Shown one piece after another: positions 52,894 through 59,906 of a stretch of DNA of 64,000 bases; within the stretch, counting starts at the first letter, position 1; every line of letters begins with the position of its first letter. The DNA lies in NCBI GenBank assembly GCA_965200355.1, contig OZ241351.1, positions 3,162,001-3,226,000 on the forward strand, read 5' to 3'. The position numbers and the translations under genes are program-made. This DNA comes from Bin18 sp965200355. GTDB lineage: Bacteria; Desulfobacterota; Binatia; Bin18. The notes under the pieces are model-generated. The model saw nothing but the letters and a program-made list of their open reading frames with translations. It was not told where the DNA came from and made no database searches.

Positions 52894-54480
52894 ATGGATT
52901 CTGATACTCAGACACACCCATACCAGCCGGCGGACAGTTTTGACGGTGGAGACCTCGACTGTGGCAATGGCCTGTTACTGCTGATTCGCAAGCATATTGA
53001 CCCTCTTACCCCAGGCCAACTGCTCGAAATCCTATCCACGGAAATCTCGGTTGTCGAAGACCTGCCGGCTTGGTGTCGGCTGACCGGCAACGCCTTGGTG
53101 TCCCATATCCGCCGGGGCAGGCAGAACAGTTTTCTGGTCTCAAAAGGTCCGGCCCCAGACCTTCGTTCCACGCAATCCGAGCCAACGACTCCCTCAAAAC
53201 AGAAAAAGAAGAAAACGAAACACCGTTCGGCGCGCGAAAAGGAATACGCGCCCATTACCCAACCCATCGCTCAGGTCGTGACTCCCGACCGCCTGCCGCC
53301 GCCGGCCCCAGCCCCAAGCATTGCTCCTCTGGCGGTCATGGGCGTCGGGAGTTGGCCGCGCCCGCCCTGGCTGCTGCGCGCTCTCAACGATCATCTCGAA
53401 GGCCGCCTGTCGGCTGAAGAGTTTGGCCAAACCGCTGATGATGCCGTGCGACTGGCGGTGGCCGCCCAACAGCGGGCCGGCGTGGATGTCCTGACAGATG
53501 GTGAACAGCGTCGGGATAATTACGCCAGCTTCGTCGGCGGACTGCTCGACAACTGCCAGTTGATTCCGATTACCGACCTGCTGCCCTATGTTGATGACCC
53601 CGAAGAGTTCGAGCGCGAGTTACGCGCCCTTGATGTCCCGGCTGGCAAGGTGCGCCATCCGGCGGTGTTTGGACCGCTGGGCCGCAGCCGCTCGTTGACT
53701 GTTCACGAGGCAGCCTTTCTTGCCAGCCTGACCGACCGGCCGCTCAAGGTCGCCCTACCCGGCCCCTATCTGCTGACCCGCACGATGTGGATGGAGTGTA
53801 TCTCCGACCGGGCGTATGACACGCGGGAAGAACTCGCCGTAGATGTCGTCCGGGTGTTGCGCGAGGAACTCCACTTTTTGCTTGCCGCGGGCGTCTCGCT
53901 GGTTCAACTGGACGAGCCGGTTCTGACCGAGGTTGTCTTCAGCGGCACGTCAAACAATCGAACCTTTATGTGTGGCGCGCTGGGAGAGAAGCGTGAGGCC
54001 GCCGCGGAACTGGCCTTTGCCGAATCGCTCATTCATCAGACGGTCGCCAATCTGCCCCAGGAACGCCTGGCGCTGCATATCTGTCGCGGCAACTGGACGC
54101 CAGATGAAAGTGTGGCGCTGGCCGGCGACTATGCACCCCTGCTGCCCCTGCTGAAGACCGTCGCAGTCGGCACGCTCATGCTGGAGTTCTGCACGCCACG
54201 GGCTGGAGATGAAGCCGTGCTACGCGACCTGCCAGACGACCGGCGGATTGGCGTTGGGGTGGTGAATCAGAAGACGCAAAGCCTTGAGACCGTAGACCAG
54301 ATTGTGACAAAAGCAGAGAAAGCCATTCGTCTTTTTGGGGCGGAACGACTCCTCCTGACCCCCGACTGCGGCTTTGCCACGTTTGCGGATAATCCTATTG
54401 TGTCAGCCACGCTGGCCGAACAAAAACTGGCGGCCATCACTCAAGCCGCGACCGTTCTTCGCCACCGCTACGGCCTATAG
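52894..54480 (+). CDS. TusA-like domain fused to MetE-type methyltransferase domain
   Basis: 528 residues in two parts. Residues 1-75 resemble a TusA sulfur-carrier domain: GDLDCGNGLLLLIRKHIDPL, LLEILSTEISVVEDLPAWCR and LTGNALVSH. The usual CPxP helix motif is replaced (GNGLLLLI), so the canonical carrier Cys is absent; Cys in LDCGN and in PAWCR remain. A Lys- and Pro-rich linker follows (residues 105-145). Residues 146-528 are a core-MetE barrel: VGSWPRPPWLLRALNDH, VLTDGEQRRDNYASFVGG, LKVALPGPYLLTRTMWMECI, LVQLDEPVL, LHICRGNW with zinc-ligand His and Cys, and LTPDCGFATF. The fusion and the DsrE neighbour suggest a sulfur/methyl-transfer function that is not ordinary methionine synthesis. The reaction is unknown. 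Confidence 0.82.
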   Translation: MDSDTQTHPYQPADSFDGGDLDCGNGLLLLIRKHIDPLTPGQLLEILSTEISVVEDLPAWCRLTGNALVSHIRRGRQNSFLVSKGPAPDLRSTQSEPTTPSKQKKKKTKHRSAREKEYAPITQPIAQVVTPDRLPPPAPAPSIAPLAVMGVGSWPRPPWLLRALNDHLEGRLSAEEFGQTADDAVRLAVAAQQRAGVDVLTDGEQRRDNYASFVGGLLDNCQLIPITDLLPYVDDPEEFERELRALDVPAGKVRHPAVFGPLGRSRSLTVHEAAFLASLTDRPLKVALPGPYLLTRTMWMECISDRAYDTREELAVDVVRVLREELHFLLAAGVSLVQLDEPVLTEVVFSGTSNNRTFMCGALGEKREAAAELAFAESLIHQTVANLPQERLALHICRGNWTPDESVALAGDYAPLLPLLKTVAVGTLMLEFCTPRAGDEAVLRDLPDDRRIGVGVVNQKTQSLETVDQIVTKAEKAIRLFGAERLLLTPDCGFATFADNPIVSATLAEQKLAAITQAATVLRHRYGL

Positions 54481-54592
54481 GTCGTTGTGACCAGCCCGCT
54501 CTGCCCGGAAAAGTGCCGGACAGCCCTGCACGTATCAGATTGGACCATCCCGCAGGCTTGGCCCCTATCCAGCCTGATGTGAAGCAACACTC

Positions 54593-54633
54593 TTACAATC
54601 CAGTTGCAAATACATTAAACCCTTGATATGAGA
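54593..54633 (+). promoter_or_regulatory. Zinc-island shared element 1: promoter with putative Zur box
   Basis: A 41-bp element matching 58632-58672 at 33 of 41 positions. It contains a -35-like TTGCAA (54604-54609), a 17-base spacer and a -10-like TATGAG (54627-54632), overlapped by an imperfect 7-3-7 dyad TTACAAT-CCA-GTTGCAA (54593-54609). It lies 80 bases upstream of the His-rich AztD-like gene. Confidence 0.65.
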
Positions 54634-54713
54634 CTCCCGTCCATCAAGAGCCCGTCCGTTAAGAGAGAGAAAAGCTCCCCTGTGCAAGGAAAGCGAGAAA
54701 GGAAATAAGCATC

Positions 54714-57700
54714 ATGCGCGCTAAGAGTCTTCTATCCCTCCAGAGCTTCATCATCCGCTGGAGTCTCTCTTTCCTCCTGCTGTCCCTCTGGGCGCTGCCG
54801 GCTTTTGCCCAAGGCGACGGGCAGCTTGTCGTCGCCGACCCCGCAGCGGAGAAACTCTACGTCTATGAACTCCCGTCACTCACCCTGCAAGCGGAGTTCG
54901 ATAATATACGGCTGGCTCCACAGGCAGGCTTTCTTCCCCTCAAGGGAGAACGGATCATCTTTATCAATGAAGAGGCCGCCGCGGATGACGGGCATGGCCA
55001 TGAGGAGGAGTCCGGCCACACTGACACCCATGACGAGCACGGTCATGAGGATGAGCACGGCCACAGCGAGGCCAGTCCGAGCGGCGAGATGGTCATGCTC
55101 AAGATGAATCTCAATGGAAAACCAGCCATCATTGGCCGCGCAGCCGTGGACTGGACGGGGGGAGCCGGCCAGATTGCCGTGCATCCAAAGATGGAGTTTG
55201 CCGCGGTTGCTGCGGGCGCAGTACACGCTGAGGACGGCGACCACGAGGAGGATGAGCACGGCCATGAGGATGAGCATAGCGACCATGAGCCGGATGAGCA
55301 CGGCCACGAGGATGAGCATGGACATGAGGATGAGCACGGCCACAGCGCAGGCGGAGGGGCTGTCTCCGTGGTTGATTTACGTTGGTGGGCTTCTTCGGCC
55401 TATAGCACCATTGCGACCAACCATATTGAGAGTGAAGCGCCTGGCATAGCCATCGCCCGAAGCCCAGACATGCTTTTACAGCGCCTCGGCAACCATGACC
55501 ATGAGGCCGACCACGCGCATGAGGACGAGCCGCTCATCGGTCGTCTGCTCATCAGCGACGCAGAGACGGGCGCCCTTTCGGTCATTGACCTGGGGGACGG
55601 TACGGTAGCGCAGGACGCCTTCGACATAGGGTCGCGTGCCGCACGCTTATACCCCACCAAGAATGGGCGTTTTGCCATCGCTGTCGCCTACGAGGCCAAC
55701 AATGTCCACGTCTTTGACGGCGGCATATACGAAGAGGATCACGGCGACCATTTCGACTTGATAAGAAACCCGGTGCAGAGGCTGGACATCGACTTATCCG
55801 GCGACCGCCCGGTGCATCTGTACGTCAGCGGCGAGTGGTCCTCTGTCTTTTATGACGGCTCCGGCAATGTCGTGCTGCTCAACGAACAGGAGTTGGCAGA
55901 GCAAGGCGATGATTACTTACCGCTAGTCTTCAATGTCGGCCCGCACCACGGGGGGGCGGTTCCGCTGTATGGCGGATTGATAGCCACCACGACCCAGCAC
56001 CCGGATTACGATTCATCCCCCGCTGATTACCCTCTCCCTGTCGGCGCCGACATCCGCGACATCGACGGCAACGTACTCTACACTGCCGGTGGTTGTGACG
56101 GCCTGCACGGCGACGCTGGCAACGGCCATGTCGCCGTCTTCGGCTGCATCGGTGGAGCGTTGGCAGTCGAGGCCCACGACGGTGAGTATGGACATGTTTT
56201 CATACATCCCCCAGCGGGCGAACCTGACGACTTTCGTCTGGGGTCCATATGGGGCTACGACGGATTGGAGCATTTCTTTGCCCTCGGTGGCACAGGGCTG
56301 TATGTGGTAGAGCCGGAAGAAGAAAGTATGACGCAGATCATCCCGGCCAGCGCAGACCTCCGGCCACTGAGCGTCGCCATCAGTCACGACGGCTATGCCC
56401 TGCTGGTGCTGATGAGCGACGGCGAACTGCGGATGTACGACGCCAAAGACCTCGACCTGCTGGCCTCAACGACCGGCTTCCTGACGGAGCCAGTGGAGAC
56501 CGGCTTCTGGGGCCGTCCGAATATCGCCACCGCTCCTGGCGCGGTCTTTGTCACTGACTCTGTGGGCGACAGGGTACTGCAACTCGATTCCCACGACCTC
56601 GGCCTCGTGCGGCATTGGGATGTCTCCGGCAATCCCGACAAGATCGCCTTTGTCGGCCTCAAGGGAGCGTCCGAAACTCACGACGGTCATGACCATGAGG
56701 GTGAGGACGGCCACGACCATGAGAGCGAAGATGACCACGAAGGTCATGGCCACGCGGGTGAAGACGGCCATGACGACCATGAGGGCGAGCATGACCACGA
56801 GGCCGAGCATGACCACGAGGCCGAGCATGACCATGAGGGCGACCACGAAGAGGGACATGAAGGTGAGCATGACCACGGAGGTGAGGACGACCACGAAGGT
56901 GGGCATGACCACGAAGGCGACCACGAAGAGGGCCATGACGAGGAGCACGGCGAGGAACACGGCGAGGAACACGATGGGGAGCATGACGACCACGAAGGTG
57001 AGCATGACCACGAAGAGGGACATGACGACCACGAAGGCGACCACGACCACGAAGAGGGACATGGCGAGAAGCATGAAGGTGAGGACGGCCATGACCACGA
57101 AGGTGAGCATGACCACGAAGGTGAGCATGACCACGAAGAGGGACATGACGACCATGAAGGCGAGCACGAGCACGAGGCCGAGCACGAGCACGAGGCCGAG
57201 CACGAACATCATGAAGAAGGCATTCATGAAGCCTTTCGTCTCAGTCGCCTCATCAGTAACGAAGAGGCATTCCTCAGCGATGTTGCATTAGGTTCCCGGC
57301 CCCAGGGCGATGTGATCAGCCATAAGCTGCAAGTCTATTGCTCAGCAACGGACTTGGGCCTTGAGTGCTCAGACATTGAGGGCGGTGATCTGACGCCTGG
57401 TATAACCCTACCCTATGACACTGCTGAGCGCAGCGGAGGACGTGCGGTGTATGTACGCCTTGCCGATGACCAACGAACCGTTTTTTCCTTTATTCGAGAC
57501 GATTCCGCGGCTCCGACCGACTGGACCCAATGGTCAAACGACGCCTATATCGCCAACATCGAAACCGGGACGGTCACCCGGGTTGCCCTCGGTTCGGGCT
57601 TGCTGCACCGTTTTGCCCTTTCCAAAACCGTCGCCCTCTACGTCCTGCAAGACCCGCAGGGCGACCGTGCAGTCCTGCTTGATGCCGACCCGCAGTCGCC

Positions 57701-57986
57701 GACCTTCACACAGATCATCGCAACGGTGGAGCTTCCGGCTTTACAGCAACCACTTGACCCAGACGTATCGCCCTTTGCCGCCGGACAGCAGTTACGACTT
57801 CCGGCTTTGACGCCAGAAGGACAGTGGGGATTTGTCACGCACGGTGGAGATGGCCTGCTCTCGGTCATCAACACGGCCCAGGCAGCAGTTGTCCAGCAGC
57901 TTGAGGTTCCCACACCGTTGGCCGGTGGTGGCTATGTCACCGCCGTTCAGAAGAAGATGAAGCTGTCAGATACGATTGGGCGCTAG
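54714..57986 (+). CDS. Giant His/Asp/Glu-rich exported beta-propeller protein (AztD-like zinc metallochaperone)
   Basis: 1,090 residues with a signal peptide (WSLSFLLLSLWALPAFAQG). Repeats such as QLVVADPAAEKLYVYELPS, GRLLISDAETGALSVIDLGD, GVGYD-like EHFFALGGTGLYVVEP and GELRMYDAKDLDLLASTTGF look like propeller blades, as in AztD, a periplasmic zinc chaperone. Three acidic-His insertions interrupt it: residues 92-120, 175-220, and a very long one near 655-840 built from DHEGEHDHEAEHD-like units. These could bind tens of zinc ions. The context (Zur-type promoter, Znu transporter, COG0523 GTPase) supports zinc capture or buffering in the periplasm. Copper or nickel cannot be excluded. ATG 54714 follows AAAGGAAATAAG. 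Confidence 0.75.
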   Translation: MRAKSLLSLQSFIIRWSLSFLLLSLWALPAFAQGDGQLVVADPAAEKLYVYELPSLTLQAEFDNIRLAPQAGFLPLKGERIIFINEEAAADDGHGHEEESGHTDTHDEHGHEDEHGHSEASPSGEMVMLKMNLNGKPAIIGRAAVDWTGGAGQIAVHPKMEFAAVAAGAVHAEDGDHEEDEHGHEDEHSDHEPDEHGHEDEHGHEDEHGHSAGGGAVSVVDLRWWASSAYSTIATNHIESEAPGIAIARSPDMLLQRLGNHDHEADHAHEDEPLIGRLLISDAETGALSVIDLGDGTVAQDAFDIGSRAARLYPTKNGRFAIAVAYEANNVHVFDGGIYEEDHGDHFDLIRNPVQRLDIDLSGDRPVHLYVSGEWSSVFYDGSGNVVLLNEQELAEQGDDYLPLVFNVGPHHGGAVPLYGGLIATTTQHPDYDSSPADYPLPVGADIRDIDGNVLYTAGGCDGLHGDAGNGHVAVFGCIGGALAVEAHDGEYGHVFIHPPAGEPDDFRLGSIWGYDGLEHFFALGGTGLYVVEPEEESMTQIIPASADLRPLSVAISHDGYALLVLMSDGELRMYDAKDLDLLASTTGFLTEPVETGFWGRPNIATAPGAVFVTDSVGDRVLQLDSHDLGLVRHWDVSGNPDKIAFVGLKGASETHDGHDHEGEDGHDHESEDDHEGHGHAGEDGHDDHEGEHDHEAEHDHEAEHDHEGDHEEGHEGEHDHGGEDDHEGGHDHEGDHEEGHDEEHGEEHGEEHDGEHDDHEGEHDHEEGHDDHEGDHDHEEGHGEKHEGEDGHDHEGEHDHEGEHDHEEGHDDHEGEHEHEAEHEHEAEHEHHEEGIHEAFRLSRLISNEEAFLSDVALGSRPQGDVISHKLQVYCSATDLGLECSDIEGGDLTPGITLPYDTAERSGGRAVYVRLADDQRTVFSFIRDDSAAPTDWTQWSNDAYIANIETGTVTRVALGSGLLHRFALSKTVALYVLQDPQGDRAVLLDADPQSPTFTQIIATVELPALQQPLDPDVSPFAAGQQLRLPALTPEGQWGFVTHGGDGLLSVINTAQAAVVQQLEVPTPLAGGGYVTAVQKKMKLSDTIGR

Positions 57987-57994
57987 GGTTAGCG

Positions 57995-58028
57995 GCTCCG
58001 GCCCGCGCTCAGAGGCGCGGGCCGGAGC
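57995..58028. terminator. Bidirectional hairpin between AztD-like gene and zur
   Basis: GCTCCGGCCCGCGC (57995-58008), loop TCAGAG, GCGCGGGCCGGAGC (58015-58028): a perfect 14-bp stem, nine bases after the AztD-like stop and 12 bases before the stop of the convergent Fur-family gene. There is no T-run, but the stem is very stable. Confidence 0.75.
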
Positions 58029-58040
58029 GACCGTCCGAGT

Positions 58041-58487
58041 CTAGGCCGCACACCGATCGCACCGGCCGGTAAGCTGGACTTCAAAATGGCGATTTCTGAT
58101 CGCGCGAGGCGTCCGCTGCGGTGCAGAGACCTTGATGCTCGTATCGGGCAGACACTCGACCTCGCCACAGTCAATGCAGGTAAAGTGGGGATGCTGTTCG
58201 GTCTGGCCATGCGCATTGTCAAGCAGTTCAAAACGCCAGACGTGATCGCCATGATCTGTTCGCGACAGAAGCCCAACCTCAGTCAGGTCAATGAGATTCC
58301 GATAGAGGGTGGCCCGGTCCAGTCCCGCCGGCTCCAGGGCTTCGGCGATCTCCGCATGACTCATAGGCGTCACCGCCTGCTGAAGTCGCTGCAAAACGGC
58401 AACCCGGGGGCCCGTGCTCCGCAGTCCGGTGGACCGAATCAGGGTGCGGAGTTCTGCGATTGATTGGATAGTTTTTTCCTTCTTCAT
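58041..58487 (-). CDS. zur: Fur-family metal regulator, probably Zur
   Basis: A 148-residue winged-helix repressor. DNA-binding part: LRSTGPRVAVLQRLQQAVTP, HAEIAEALEPAGLDRATLYR and NLIDLTEVGLLSR. Metal part: HGDHVWRFELL, the His-rich HGQTEQHPHFTCIDCGEVEC, and the C-terminal second Cys pair GRCDRC, giving a structural CxxC...CxxC zinc site. Zur identity is inferred from its place inside the zinc island and not from a specificity residue. The start at MKKEKTIQSI (58487) is preferred; the longer frame runs into the divergent promoter region. It probably represses the flanking genes, and may bind the 41-bp elements. Confidence 0.87.
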   Translation of the reverse strand: MKKEKTIQSIAELRTLIRSTGLRSTGPRVAVLQRLQQAVTPMSHAEIAEALEPAGLDRATLYRNLIDLTEVGLLSRTDHGDHVWRFELLDNAHGQTEQHPHFTCIDCGEVECLPDTSIKVSAPQRTPRAIRNRHFEVQLTGRCDRCAA

Positions 58488-58631
58488 ACCGTCCCCACTG
58501 TAGCGATCTGTGTGGCTTCCGACAAGAAAAAAAGGGCGCAGTCTCATCACTTCCAGCCGACGATGGGAGGCCGAAGGCATCCCCATTCCACCCCCGTCCC
58601 TCTCTGTGGAATCTTCATTATCATAATCTTT

Positions 58632-58672
58632 TTACAACATAGTTGCAAATACATCAAATACTTGATAATAGA
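58632..58672 (+). promoter_or_regulatory. Zinc-island shared element 2: promoter with putative Zur box
   Basis: Second copy of the 41-bp element. The dyad TTACAAC-ATA-GTTGCAA (58632-58648) is nearly perfect (six of seven pairs). The -35-like TTGCAA is at 58643-58648, then a 17-base spacer and TAATAG (58666-58671). It lies in the zur/COG0523 divergent region, pointing to the GTPase gene. Confidence 0.7.
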
Positions 58673-58777
58673 AATCCGCGATGGACTGTATCCCGGTTTT
58701 CCCAGGGTTCACCGTCTCTCAATCCCCTTCCGGGCAGAGAAGAAGAGCGCTATGAGTGCTGGCCTTCCTTGCCCGGT

Positions 58778-58815
58778 CCCCGGACAGGGTTTCCCTCCTG
58801 TTACCCTGTCCGGGG
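58778..58815 (+). promoter_or_regulatory. Perfect 13-bp leader hairpin upstream of COG0523 GTPase gene
   Basis: CCCCGGACAGGGT (58778-58790), 12-base loop, ACCCTGTCCGGGG (58803-58815), ending 34 bases before the start codon and downstream of the putative promoter, so it is in the transcript leader. It has no T-run. It could be a protective, attenuating or translational-control structure. The remaining leader (58673-58849) holds no convincing ORF. Confidence 0.55.
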
Positions 58816-58849
58816 CACTTGTTGGTCCTGCCCAGCCGGCTCTTGCGTG

Positions 58850-59788
58850 ATGTTATCTGTAAAAACGCTCTTCGAGCACGCTCCCAGCATCCCCATTTAC
58901 GTCATTTCCGGCTTCTTGGGGAGTGGCAAGACCACCTTCCTGCGGAGTCTTCTGGCCTATGCCACGTCACGGGGTCTCAAACCCGCGGTTCTGATTAACG
59001 ACTATGGAGATGTGAGCACCGATAGCGAACGCCTCCAGGGGCAGGGCTATCCGACCAAAACGTTTGCCAATGGCTGTATTTGCTGTACGCTGCGCCCGGA
59101 TCTGCACTCCGCCCTCACCGCGCTCATGACCCAGCGGCCCGACGTGATCTTTATCGAAGCAACCGGGCTGGCCGACCCTGTTCGCCTGTTGGATCAACTG
59201 ACGCATATCGAGATGCTGTCACGTGCATTTGTTGCCGCCATGATTGCCGTCATCGACGCCCGCGGCTCATCCCAACAGATGGCCGGCTATGGCCTGCATT
59301 CATTTACCGAGACCGCGGACTTCGTATTGATTAACCAATGTGACCGCGCCCATTGGATGCAGTTCGTCAGCATGGTGCAAGACATCCGACTCAAAAACGC
59401 ACGGGCGATCATTCGCTTGACCACCTACGCCGAGGTGGACTTTGCTGAGGTGCTGAGTCAGCAGGGGACTCGGGCGGCCCTGACCACCGCTCGCGCCCCC
59501 CAGCATGACCATTTCCACACGCTGACCTATCGCGCCCCGCGCGCCTTTATCCCGGAGCCCTTTGCCGAAGTGATGCAAGCCTTGCCCGATGAAGTCTGGC
59601 GGGCGAAGGGCTTCGTTCGCTTTCACGACTCCTCGAAACAGTGGGAGTTACAGTTCACTGGAAAAGAGTTTTTTATCGGACAGGTCTCCCTGACCCCACA
59701 ACCCCAAGACCATCTGGTGTTTATTGGCGCGGCGTTTGACCGCTCGGCGCTTGTTGCTGCGTTCGAGGCGTGTCTCGTCCCACACTAG
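58850..59788 (+). CDS. COG0523/CobW-family GTPase (ZNG1/YeiR-like zinc chaperone)
   Basis: A 312-residue metallochaperone GTPase. G1 SGFLGSGKTTFLRSLL, the metal-binding CxCC motif in FANGCICCTLRPDL (near residue 78), the G3-region FIEATGLADP and a G4-like LINQCDRA in which the usual Lys of NKxD is Gln. The C-terminal CobW-C domain includes WRAKGFVRFHDSSKQWELQF. A His pair lies in APQHDHFHTLTYRAP. Zur-regulated members deliver zinc to client enzymes during starvation; the neighbourhood fits that. ATG 58850 lacks a strong ribosome site; longer frames add unrelated Cys-rich sequence. Confidence 0.9.
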   Translation: MLSVKTLFEHAPSIPIYVISGFLGSGKTTFLRSLLAYATSRGLKPAVLINDYGDVSTDSERLQGQGYPTKTFANGCICCTLRPDLHSALTALMTQRPDVIFIEATGLADPVRLLDQLTHIEMLSRAFVAAMIAVIDARGSSQQMAGYGLHSFTETADFVLINQCDRAHWMQFVSMVQDIRLKNARAIIRLTTYAEVDFAEVLSQQGTRAALTTARAPQHDHFHTLTYRAPRAFIPEPFAEVMQALPDEVWRAKGFVRFHDSSKQWELQFTGKEFFIGQVSLTPQPQDHLVFIGAAFDRSALVAAFEACLVPH

Positions 59789-59810
59789 CCCCACGGCAGT
59801 CCGGGTCCGC

Positions 59811-59839
59811 TTGACAATCTCCGGTCGTTCTCTGATAAT
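59811..59839 (+). promoter_or_regulatory. Strong sigma-70-type promoter upstream of the porin/znu operon
   Basis: TTGACA (59811-59816), a 17-base spacer, then GATAAT (59834-59839): near-consensus -35 and -10. Transcription should begin near 59846, some 60 bases before the porin ATG. It reads into porin, znuA, merC-like, znuC and znuB. Confidence 0.8.
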
Positions 59840-59854
59840 GTTTCTATTACAACT

Positions 59855-59898
59855 GTTATGCAATAAGCGCTATGCAAATAAGAGTTATGCAGTTTAAG
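59855..59898 (+). repeat. Three phased direct repeats, putative operator
   Basis: GTTATGCAATAAG (59855), GCTATGCAAATAAG (59869) and GTTATGCAGTTTAAG (59884) are repeated at 14- and 15-base spacing directly downstream of the predicted transcription start. The preceding TTACAAC (59847-59853) echoes the left arm of the zinc-island dyads. A repressor bound here would block transcription. Confidence 0.6.
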
Positions 59899-59906
59899 GA
59901 GGCCCC

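Noticed and set aside
56466..57227. 253-residue hydrophobic ORF (Val/Leu/Met repeats) on the minus strand
   Set aside because: It is the complement of the His/Asp/Glu codon repeat; GAC/GAG/CAC read backwards give Val/Leu/Met. It has no ribosome site or family pattern.
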